This document shows positions 1-13,500 of a stretch of DNA of 60,000 nt, one piece after another. The translations under genes were made by a program, and so were the position numbers. Below the pieces are notes generated by a model. It was given only the letters and a program-made list of their open reading frames with translations. It was not told where the DNA came from and did no database searches. The stretch is from Polytrichum commune (lineage: Eukaryota > Streptophyta > Polytrichopsida > Polytrichales > Polytrichaceae): positions 57,686,758-57,746,757 of the forward strand of contig OX485805.1 in assembly GCA_950295325.1 (NCBI GenBank), given 5' to 3'. Within the stretch, counting starts at the first letter, position 1; the number at the start of each line of letters is the position of its first letter.

Positions 1-23
1 ATTGAGCGATGTGTCTGGTTCTG

Positions 24-31
24 CTATATAG
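24..31 (-). promoter_or_regulatory. TATA-box-like CTATATAG in repeat copy 1
   Basis: A CTATATAG octamer reads on the minus strand. The same octamer sits in the matching position of copy 2 (28314-28321, plus). Both lie in a well-conserved end of the repeat, which fits an element promoter. There is no transcript evidence. Confidence 0.3.
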
Positions 32-620
32 GGTAGAGACACCCATAACCGATCACTGAAGAGATTTTTGCGCCAGATCTGGAGAAGTTCAAGGTGGTGC
101 AAATTTTCCCCTTGTAGGAAGATAGAAATAAGGAGGATTGCAAATTTTGTGGTATTTTTATTTCTTAAATAGAAATCATCGTGAATTCTTTAAGCCAAAA
201 GTTGGTTCTAACATATTACTAACGCCAAGAGTTTGCCATAACTATTCATTTAAACCATTCGCTCCTCCTCATTTTAGCACTCAAAACTAGGACATGTGTC
301 ATCGCACTATTGGTGTCCAGCTTGATCAAAATTCCAGTACCTTGTAAATTGCCGATGGGGACTTGATGAAGAATAGGTGCTCTCCTATACGCCATAGCCA
401 TCACAACTTTGGCTTGCAATTAGTTTGTTTGTGTGCAAACATTACAGTGTAAATACACTAACACTTCATTGCCTAAGGAGCAAAGAGAGGGTATTATTGT
501 ATACGAACATATCTCTCTCATCCATCCAACATAAAAACTTGACCCCTTTAAAGTCAAGCCCTAAAAATTACTTAGGGCTTTTGAAACTAATTGCGGTGTC
601 AAATCAACTAAACAAAACAA

Positions 621-837
621 TGGATGGGGAGAACCACTGTGAGTTACAGATGAACCCAGTTGAGATTGAAAAATAACCGGTTGAAGTTCAAAACATTAGG
701 AAAACTACGGATCGTTCCAGAGGAACCTAGAGAATATATCCCAATTTAACAAAGATAAACTGAAACCAGTCAACATGTAACTGGTTGGACTTGATAACAC
801 TAGGAACTCGACCGCTTATGCCCAAAAATCTCCCCGA
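621..837 (+). mobile_element. MULE-like MITE, AACCGGTT family, copy A
   Basis: A roughly 217-bp element alignable to the copies at 36249, 51092 and 51868. It has a GGGGAGAACC-type left end, an internal AACCGGTT (near 677), a GTAACTGGTTGGAC block and a TCTCCCC right end. Its target duplication is not clear. The paralogous repeat copy near 27713 still shows the GGGGAGAACC end but lacks the rest, so copy 2 may have lost the element by deletion. Confidence 0.6.
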
Positions 838-1057
838 AGATTGAAACAAAGTAATCTCTGGGCTGCATTACATCAAAACTTTTATTTAAATGAATGTGAG
901 ATACGTTTCTTTTATGATAATTCCCTTTTATTTTTGACGAGTCTCCTCCTCGATTTTCGTTGGTTAGGCTCGAAATTCAACTTGAAGATGATTTCAATGA
1001 TTTTTTTTCGCTATATTGATGGGGGGAAAATCTTGAAGTTTACTCTCCGGGGGGGGG

Positions 1058-1190
1058 GGTCATTACCTTGTATTTAATGGGAACACATGAGAACGAAATG
1101 TGTTTTAATTGTAGGGGGTTATTATATTATAGAAAGTAAATATTGTGGACCTTACTATTATGTAATTTTTTTACATTCACTATTTTTTAG
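1058..1190. repeat. G-tract and AT-rich insert segment
   Basis: A run of about 11 G begins near 1061 and is followed by AT-rich sequence. It lies inside the stretch missing from repeat copy 2. Similar G or C runs occur at 21403, 34065, 43813 and 44139, the last two being the ends of a candidate MITE. No gene is seen. Confidence 0.3.
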
Positions 1191-3117
1191 GACCCTATGC
1201 GTACGTTAACTTGGTATTTATTCTTCTTTACATGGGCATATATAAGTTATAAATTAAAGTTTTGTTGATTTCATCTAACACTTACACATACAAAAGCATA
1301 GTTCACACATCAACACATTAGCACAACATGGACACATTTTAGCTTCTTAGTATGCACTCTATTCATTCAAAACATAAACACATGGAAATGGTAATAAAAT
1401 GCTTGTGTTTAAAAAAACATGCAAATGAATCCAAAATTTGTGTTTAAAAAGACAATTGCATACATACATGTAGCATTAGACACAACCACCCAACACCGAT
1501 CTTAAAGTTTGTTTGGAGTTTACAGATTTAGATATGAAGCATTTTTTGTCATTGTTCGATTCAAGTGGTTTAAACCACTCAATACACAACATCCAATTTT
1601 TTGTGTTCGAGACCCTAAACCCTAACTCTAACCCCATTGCTCCAAACTATACAATTTGTCACAAAGATTGCCACAAGCTCTACACACAATCCTACTCTAA
1701 ACAATTCAATGAGCAATTGGAGGTTTGTACTCCTTCGTTTCCTCAAACAACACAATTTTGCAATTCAACTCCACATCATAGTAAGAACCACATAGGGCAT
1801 CTCAAAGAACCTTCAACTCATGACACTCAATTGAGCTAATAGTTCAAACAACAATTGCATATTTGAGTTGCTTTGATAAGCAGTGGTTTTCTCGAACTAA
1901 CCCATGTTCTGCACATAATGGTTGCTCACATATTCACTTGCTATCACCCACAATGTCCTCGATTGTCTGCAAGATCCCCAACATGACTTAACTTCTTTCA
2001 ATTCATGATCCCCAATTACAACAAATGGTTTTTTCTCATCGGCACTAGTTTCATTCACTGCACTTAGTATTTGAATGCCTTCAACCACTACCCTTCCTTG
2101 ATGGTCAAATGCAGTCAAGACAATAAACTTTATTCTAAAGGATTGTAATTGGGGATGATCGTTAAATTATACTCCCTTTTGGACACCAATTTCAAGTATG
2201 TGTGTTAAACACGAGGAGATTTTTAAATAAAATTGGCAAAGAGGTCATGTATTGTGTTCTTTCAATGATCTTCAATGGTGGATCCAAACTCTTTACAACA
2301 TTCTAAACATTATAGCTTTACAACGCCATAAAATTTTGGTACGAAGACCTAAAGTGCCATTGGTGTTCCTCTAGGGTTATAAGTTTAAGATCCTTCATAA
2401 GTTTATTATTGTCCAACAAGTATCTAGCCATAACCTTGGCACTCACCAAGGTACACTTATGGTTAGATGCCACGTAGTCATTGCTCTCACCATTAACTCT
2501 AGAATCAACAAGTGGAGGCAATGGTTGGTCAAAGTCATAAAGAGGGGTAAGATTTTGGATTTCAAACTCTTGAGCCCCTCAAGCTTGAAGTTAATCTTGC
2601 ATGTATGTCAACATCAAATAATCAAAAATGCCAATCTACAATATGAATACCTTCAAGTAGTGGTCTATATGTTTTGCACACGTGTTGCCCTCAACACACT
2701 CACATTCTCCAATAAATTTTGGACTAGCATAGGTATCAACAAGTGAGATACATTTCAACTTCAAAGATATTACAAACTTGGTTTGTGACCAACAACCTCA
2801 CTAGAACCTCAAATCTCGAGTTGCAGTGGATATCGGTCACATGTATACCTCTTACTAACATCAACCCCCTTATATGCGTCCACAATGCTCCTTTGATTCT
2901 AAGTGGTCAAACCCTTACGGTGGTGAATCCAATCCATCATCAAATTTGTTGTCGAAGCCGTGACGACGAAAACAATTTGACTTCTATTTGTAAAACATGA
3001 GATCTACATTAGGAAGTTATGGCACATCAGAACTCAAAATAGTTAGTAACACTAAATACCGTAAACGGTGTACTGTGCGCATTATTGTATGCATTTTGTT
3101 TCCGTTGGTACTCTAGC

Positions 3118-3142
3118 CCTAGACCTAACCCTAACCCTAACT
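3118..3142. repeat. Short CCCTAA-type (telobox-like) repeat
   Basis: Three tandem CCTAAC/CCCTAA units stand upstream of a TTTATAAG motif at 3173. The array is too short for an interstitial telomere. Teloboxes are common near plant transcription starts, so this may be a promoter relic. Confidence 0.4.
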
Positions 3143-3354
3143 CCAGTCCTCTTTCTGCTGTTTCTCGCCGTCTTTATAAGCGACGCCGGAACTCTGGTGT
3201 GTATCAGCAGATGTTCTCTCCTCTTCATCGTGTGCATGTCTACAATGCTTTGTGTTAGTGTTGACTCCTCTAGCTGTTGTTTGTTGGCATATGGTGTGTG
3301 GTTGCGGAAGAAGTTATTTGTTTAAACCGTGGTGATGAGATTGGATAATCAGTC

Positions 3355-4090
3355 GGCTGACTGAAACTATCTCGAAACATACAGAACATCTAAGGGTCTG
3401 AGCGGTTGTTATGAGCGAGGCAATCTGACTAGAGTCACTCGTGTGCTTGGACCTGGTAGCACATATGAGCGCTGAAAGTTGCCAAGAGCGAAGTGGGTGG
3501 GCAGCTGTTCAACCTGGCCCTGACGAATCTACCTGGGCAGGAAGAAGCTTCCACTCTCAGTTTGTTAATGTATTCGCTGTGCAGTTGTATTCTAGTAGCA
3601 AACGGATCACGAGGATGAGTAACATATCTGTCAATCCTCCGAAAGGCTTTGGCCAAGTGTGGGCTTCAATCTCTAAGAAGTGCTGAGTGATCTGTTTGGT
3701 TGGTAGTAATGATATGTGAGTGATACTTTGCTATGATGATAAAAGGAAGGTGTAGGCTATTCCTACGTGATAAGCCCGTGAGACCAATATTCCTGTTGCG
3801 GTTAGCTGAGCAATGCATAATTTGGTTAGATAAGGCAGGAAGGAATTGGTGGGCTGCAATGATGACTGGATAATCCCAGCTCGCTTTTAGTCTTCTTTGG
3901 AAGGCGTTGAAGAGAAACATCCGTTCCAACACAACATAAGCTGAGCAGTGCTAATTGACTTAGTTTTGTAGTTCCCTTGCGTTGTGAAGATTGTGTATAA
4001 TGGACTTTTTATTATCGTATTGAAGGAAGAGTGGAAAATATGTGCAAGGCCAGTGATGATGAAAAAATGACAAGCATATATCCGAATGAC
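3355..4090 (+). repeat. Direct repeat block, copy 1 (partner 29455-30180)
   Basis: This aligns in the same orientation with 29455-30180 at an offset of about 26102. Positions 3419-3762 are identical to 29521-29864 by eye. After that the two diverge at scattered sites. Open frames of 73 and 81 codons on opposite strands are shared exactly, but this follows from DNA identity and is not evidence of coding. The block ends within about 400 bp of the kinase pseudogene. Confidence 0.85.
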
Positions 4091-4213
4091 ATGAGGACAT
4101 TCATTAGACTAGGACGAGCTGAGGCCTTATATTGTTTGTGCATTGAATAATTTAAATGAGTTTATTGGGATATGAATAATTGAAGAAATTGCTCTGTCGC
4201 TCCTATCTGACGC
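4050..4213 (+). repeat. Short dispersed repeat unit (five copies in window)
   Basis: A segment running from GTGCAAGGCCAGTGATGATG to GCTCCTATCTGACGC. Related segments lie at 28610-28690, 28997-29222 and 30136-30190 (plus) and at 32569-32790 (minus). The copies are joined to different neighbours, so the region has been shuffled by duplication or transposition. Confidence 0.6.
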
Positions 4214-4461
4214 CTGGTTTAGAACAAGGAAACAGGTATAAAATAAGAGAGAAAAATCACACCAACATTTAAGTGCTGGGATTAATGAGAGCCTATGTGC
4301 CTTATCTCATACATGGATCCCATGTATTGATAGTTAAGGAGTAATGCCTATCTGGATTCAATAGGTGGGCTCTGCCCAGGCGCGCTAACATTACTCACAA
4401 CAAAAATTAGAGGGGATCTTCTGGCTCTGTATAAGTACATACAAACAAAATCGAAACTCAC

Positions 4462-7979
<3,518 letters not shown>

Positions 7980-8540
7980 CTGCAAACCATAAAAATCGCA
8001 TAGGTCTCAAAGCTGCAAGTATGAACCCATCAGGAGATCTCATCTTAATGTGTTACCTACAAATGATCAATTATGTTTCATAAACTATTCTACTGATGTG
8101 CAACACAAAAAATACTAAAGTGCCCCTTAACCAATTTCCTTCCTAAGTTATCGATGAAAGTGAAAGCTCAAGTTCGAAAACCCTTAACGTGTGCTTTTAG
8201 AGACCACAACTACCAAATTTATCCTTTTAAGAAAGGGTGAAAAAGACTAGTCTGCAAGTCCGACACTAATATTCCAAGCAAAATTGGATTAAAATCGTGA
8301 CTGGCTGGCTGTGAAGGAGGTCAAAAAGAAGCGGCGAACAAAAACTCTTTGTAAAGTGTCGCTCTCGCCCTCTAACTTCACTGGAATCATCAGGACTCCT
8401 AAGCATATTTCCAAAAATTGCCAATTTTAAGATCAATGTGCGCATTTGCCAATTCTAAGATCAATGTGCGCATTTGTCAAAGGCATGTATGTTCAATCTA
8501 TAAGATTGATGTACTAGACACTGTCCGCAGTCACAAGTAA
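7980..8540. other. Upstream flank of kinase pseudogene, no gene seen
   Basis: The N-terminal exon expected before the LLGDEIGKG exon is not recognisable here. No other coding signal is seen. The DNA is AT-rich. Confidence 0.5.
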
Positions 8541-8715
8541 ATTGGTTGAGGTATTATCGGTTGAAGTTGGAAACTTGAGGAAAATTACCGATCATATTAG
8601 AGGAATATGTAGGAGATAACCCAAATGAATGAAGCCAAATCGGAAGATGTCAACATGTTACCAGTCGGATTTAGAGTGTCTTGGATCTTGACCTACAGTG
8701 CCCAAAAACTACCCA
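8541..8715 (+). mobile_element. MULE-like MITE, AACCGGTT family, degenerate copy B
   Basis: This aligns with the family over the block TATCGGTTGAAGTT, the ATTACCGATCATATTAGAGG block, GATGTCAACATGTTACC and GTGCCCAAAAAC. The terminal inverted repeats are eroded and no target duplication is visible, so it is an older copy. Confidence 0.5.
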
Positions 8716-10218
8716 GGATTTGGATAGAGGACGTTGTATCGTACATCTTTGGGAGGTAAATGTCATAAGCACCTTTTTAAACCGCGGAGCATCTGAACTA
8801 TTGCCCGTTAGTTTGGTCCACAATAAAAAGAAATTTAGAATATCATACTTTATCTTAGCTTCCGCGCGTTGTGATGATTGTTTTGCAATTTTCACTTGAT
8901 CATTATATCATTGTAATATTGCAATACACATTAGCTTTTTTGAAATGTATGGAAAGTGACATTAACTTCATGAAATTAGTATTATTCTGTAAACATTTAT
9001 CCCTCAACAATTTTTAAGGTTTCGCAAAATATTGTGTGTTTTGAAAATTTAGTACCACATGCTCTACATGTGATTATCAGTGTAGCAATGGAGGAGTATA
9101 TTTTAACAACAAGAAAACGGTAGAACACGTCAGGTCTTAATGTTAGAGTACGTTAGGTTCTTATGTTAGATTACAATTAGAGCTGTCCACTTTGCTCTTG
9201 CCAATCCATGGTTATTTACCACACGTATAATCAAATCTTTATTACATTTTGTGGACGTTCATCATAAACGTTAGTCAAGGATTGAAGCTACTCATTTATC
9301 ATCCCAAACTTTAAAAATAATTAATTCTACATATAATCAATGTTATTCACGCACAAAGAGAGTTGCTTTCATTCATAACATTTTTGCACACATTGCCAAG
9401 TGTGCTTGCTTACACTACATGGCCATTCAACTAATTCCAAGGCAATATTTTCAGGATGCCTCTACCATGGAAATTACAAGCTCGGGGCATCTGCACTTTG
9501 TTGATTAAAATCACAAAAACGGTGAGAGAATATTATGACTAACTAGACGTACATATAGAGTTTGTCATTGTGGATTATAATTATTGTTAAAAACTTGAAT
9601 GTGTAACCATAAATTATATATATATATAAATAAAATAAAAATTTCAACTTTTAAAGTTTATTCTATGATCTATACATATTACAATTTAAAATTCTTAGGT
9701 TTCTTATAATTCACCAAGTATTAACGTATTTTTGGCCTAGATTTTTAAGGTTTTCTGAACTTCACTTAACCCTAAGTGGTCTTTTGATTAGAGAATACAA
9801 ACTTTGCATGCACAACGTTGGGTGATATTTTATTTAGATGAAAATAATTTTGTACATTGCGGACATAATCAAGTATACAATTGTTCTTATATTTGAATCA
9901 AATCGTGCAATACTATGTTTTTGTATTATGCATATTATGTATATATGATACAATTAAACAAATATGTACGTTTCACATTTGCATCTAGTTGAACTTTCAT
10001 TTCATTATTACTTTTCCTTGTAGACAATATATGGCCATCACTTGAAGGTGACTTACAAATATTTTGGATTCTTACATAAATAAATAAAATTATCTGTAAA
10101 CTTGAGGACAAATATAAATTCAAAAATATAATTGGAATACTCATATATGTTTCCATGCTGAAATTTAAAATTTGAAATTTGAAGTGCAAGCGCTTATAAA
10201 TTTATATGTAATCCATTC
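8716..10218. other. AT-rich intergenic DNA
   Basis: No coding exon, RNA gene or clear element end is recognised. There is a short TA microsatellite near 9617-9632. Confidence 0.5.
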
Positions 10219-10778
10219 CACGGGTAGGTCACTCTAAGGCATTTTTGTGCACCACGTGCGGCTAGGGGTTTTTTGTTTTGGGGCTATTTACCTTCAAGGG
10301 CTGAATTAAAGCCTCCCTATAATTACTTAAATTTCAAAAATGGCCCATTTGTTTGCACCCTTCCATTACTTATATTGTCCAAGTCACTGCAATTTTTTGT
10401 ACTCTATATTCCTTTTAAGTAATAAAAGCTAATCTACTTCCTAACGCATTGACGAGTGTTAAAGGAAACCATGAAAACAAAGAAGGGTGCAAACAGTAAT
10501 ATAATTGCAAACAAAGTTATGAAGAAAACACATAGGAGACCATAGCAAACATACTAAACATACCTTCTAGGATCCTTATCTTCAGCCCCTATATTAATTT
10601 TACAAAAAAATAATGGCCCACATTTTATGTCCACTAACTTACTTATAATGGGATTGTCTACATTTAATGGCCCCTTCATTATTTGGAATTCCTTTATAAT
10701 TTTTATTTCAAATGATTTTAATCCCCTCTATATTATGCCGCACGTCGTTTTTAAAATGCACTAAGTGACCTACCCGTG
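10219..10778. mobile_element. hAT-like MITE with 8-bp target duplication
   Basis: The element is 560 bp. The left end CACGGGTAGGTCACT and the reverse complement of the right end share about 42 bp of imperfect terminal inverted repeat, including a CATTTT block and a terminal CGTGCGGC block. The octamer ATCCATTC flanks it directly on both sides (10211-10218 and 10779-10786). Eight-bp duplications and CA-starting ends fit the hAT superfamily. There is no transposase frame, so it is non-autonomous. Confidence 0.8.
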
Positions 10779-12832
10779 ATCCATTCAAGAATTTTAACTT
10801 GGTTGAATTCTATTTGAATTAAAGATTTCTTCATGATTTATCATTTAATTAAGAATGTTTTTAATTTATTGTAACAATAATGAGGCATAGTATTCTGAAC
10901 CATCAGTGCACAATAAATTGATTTATGATAGTTTGACCAATATGCGTGAGTGACATTAAAAAATATTCGATCAAAGGTCATATATTAATGAATTTGATAT
11001 AATAGTAGATATCAACGGATGTTGTTTAAAATGATATTTGGACATACATACATATAGTAACTGTAAATCTTTGAGTCTGTCCACTTCGTTATCATAATCT
11101 ATATTGAATTCATTGAGAATAATAGTTGGACATCCTATTAGTTTTTTACAAAATAATTCCTTTACAATATTTAGGAAAGAAAAAATAAAATTCATATGTG
11201 ATCGATAAAGAATTATCATATGATTAGCCCTTCTATGTCTTTTATTGAATGATGTTGCTATAAACTCATATCTACTGTATCAATGTCATGGACAAACACA
11301 TCATATTCTTACCATATAGCAAAACTAAGTCAAGTCCATTAAAATGATATATAAATTTTTATTTAGATAAATAATTAAATTATCAAACTTTTAAAAATAT
11401 TTAATTCAAGTTTCTTTAAAATATGGTATATGCGATGATTGTAAATTGTGATCATTTTGTATATTTAGATAATGTCATAAAAAATAAAAAATAATTATGC
11501 TTTAAATGATCACGTGTCAATAACAAATAGTTTTAAACATTAATATTAAAAACTACATTTAGCTAAAATGATCAATCTTTCCATTTCAATTTAAACCGAT
11601 TTATCAATTTGGAAGTTATAAATCGCTAATGGATGTAATAAATGTAATTTTTTTTCTTCATATCCGTGATAATGCAGTTTATGCAATCCATTTTTATTAA
11701 TATCACTTCAATCAAACGCCATTTAATTTAGAGCTAAATCTTCTGAACGATGAATTGTCCGGGTGATACTAATTATATATGGAATTGTATCCGGGTTACA
11801 AAATGCGTTTCATTCTTTCGAATACATATTTCTTTGCTTTGAAATTCAATTGGTGTTTAAATAGTTGAACATTTGCAATTTTTAATTTTTACGTTTAAGA
11901 ATTGTATTAGTACATATATTATGTAATTTATTAATATAAATATCCTAAAAAACTGATCAATTATATTCACTAAACTATCACGTGTTGCATGATTCTCTAC
12001 GCAAAGCTCCTCCAACATACTTAAAAAATTTATAAGTATTTGTAACCAAATTATTTTCCTAGGATCTTTTGGAATTTTAAATTACGTGGATAAAAATTAT
12101 GATTAATATCTACTGCATTTCAATAATAAAGTAGACCTTCCACATTGGTAAAGACTTTTAAGTTGTGTGCCACTATATCTTAATTCACATAATATGAATA
12201 AGAAATTAACGATTAATTTGGAGGTTTATCAATATCTATAATTTTGTGGATTTATTTTTTATACCTATTAAATATATTGGTAAACACAGAATAATGTTGG
12301 TGCATAACTGTGATTAATTTGTTATATCGCATACAATCAATCCAAAAATTAGTTCCAAAATTTTCATCGTTTAAAATTTTAAACATTTATTTATGTCTAA
12401 CCGATAGAGCTTGATAAAAATCACCACAAACAATAAAGTCTATTTCATCAAATATTAAATTTGGATGTATTTTATTATCATGCATTTTTGCTTCAATAAG
12501 AGATATCGCACCTCGTAGACATCAGTTAATTTGTTAAGTTATCAAGAAGATAATTTTCTCATATTTTACAAAGATTGACTAATTGGAATACGTAATGTGC
12601 AATATATGGTGCAACCGTGCATATTAATTACTAACTAGCTTCTAAATTCCATTTATAATACCTTTCGTTTATATTAATTATATTATAAATCACTATGATA
12701 AAAACATAACAATTCTTGTATGGTGAGTTATAAAGATAATGTTTTATGAATTCTAGCACATCTTATAAACGTAACTTCATCGCCAATTGGGGGTTGCTTT
12801 CTCCCGCTAACTTTCTCAAATATATATTTTGC
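10779..12832. other. Very AT-rich intergenic DNA
   Basis: No supported gene. Short frames are low-complexity and not conserved to my eye. Confidence 0.5.
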
Positions 12833-13500
12833 CTACCACTGTTGTGTCGTCTCATCTTCGAGTTGCAAAAGATCCAATGCACCTTGCGGGGCTACGCTGA
12901 TCTTCTTCTTGGTCTCTGCTGTTGACGTTGACGTCTCTGCCTCCTTCTTTCCTAGTATCTGCATATATGTTTCTTCATTTTGGGTTCCTTCATGCAATAG
13001 GGTTGACAAATTATTTTGCAAAGGAGACACAAAGCAAGATTGATGAATAACTACCACTAACCTCTTCTCCCATTCCCCATCTTTGAGCTTCATAAACTAC
13101 TACTTGCGGCATTCCGGTGTACCAGGTGCTCCACTCCTCAAGTTTCTTGACAACGTCATACCGTTATTTTTGTTCAGCGTCCTCAAAACTCAGTACATGG
13201 ATATTTATGGCTAATGTAGTCAGCTGTTGAGTCAAGAGATCAATTTCTAGCTGAGTGCAATTAGCTTTCCAATTTGTATCTTTTGGTATTCTACCATAGA
13301 ATGCAAGTTTCTGCATAATTATTTTCCTCAGCTCTGTGTCTAATTCCTCTAATACTTCTGCAACCTTCTTGGTATGGAAAGTATCACTCCAAGACCTTGG
13401 ATTGAGATCTTTAGGTTCAGCTAAAATTACAATGTGCAGGAATTTCTGTGGGCTTGTGGCAGTGCATCCTCAAATGCCCTGATGTCTATATGCTGCACAC
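12833..13500 (-). pseudogene. Decayed protein-coding fragment, family unknown
   Basis: On the minus strand a frame without ATG runs for about 100 codons (roughly 13160-13470). It contains FLHIVILAEPKDLNPRSW, KKVAEVLEELDTEL and QQLTTLAINIHVL, then a stop after EDAEQK. Readable sequence continues (KKLEEWSTWYTGMPQVVVYE) and passes by a frameshift into an 86-codon frame ending at 12833. The composition is helix-rich with charged residues and is clearly more coding-like and GC-richer than the flanks. A CAG acceptor-like site precedes it near 13494. I do not recognise the family. It looks like exons of a dead gene or transposon-borne gene. Confidence 0.45.

Larger units (their letters stand above)
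1..2899 (-). repeat. Large dispersed repeat, copy 1 (inverted relative to 26020-28340)
   Basis: Read on the minus strand, this stretch matches 26020-28340 almost end to end: the TATA-bearing end at 1-60, decayed frames around 1513-1750, 1897-2118 and 2318-2521, and the end near 2740-2899. The left end continues beyond the window. Copy 1 is about 570 bp longer because 635-1205 (a MITE plus a G-tract segment) has no counterpart in copy 2. Short open frames match between copies, but both are broken by stops. I recognise no transposase, integrase or reverse transcriptase motif, so the element class is unknown. Copy 1 keeps two of the frames longer than copy 2 does. Confidence 0.75.

Noticed and set aside
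3118-3142. Interstitial telomere
   Set aside because: Only about three units, and of CCCTAA type where plant telomeres are CCCTAAA. More likely telobox-like promoter sequence.
3435-3686. Opposed 73- and 81-codon frames repeated exactly at 29537-29788
   Set aside because: The exact match follows from DNA identity of the repeat block. Neither frame shows a domain, and the two overlap on opposite strands.
8110-8150. Similarity to the first kinase exon (GCCCCTTAACCAATTTC versus GCCCCTTTACCAATTTC)
   Set aside because: The match is only about 25 bp and does not extend. Chance or a micro-duplication cannot be told apart.
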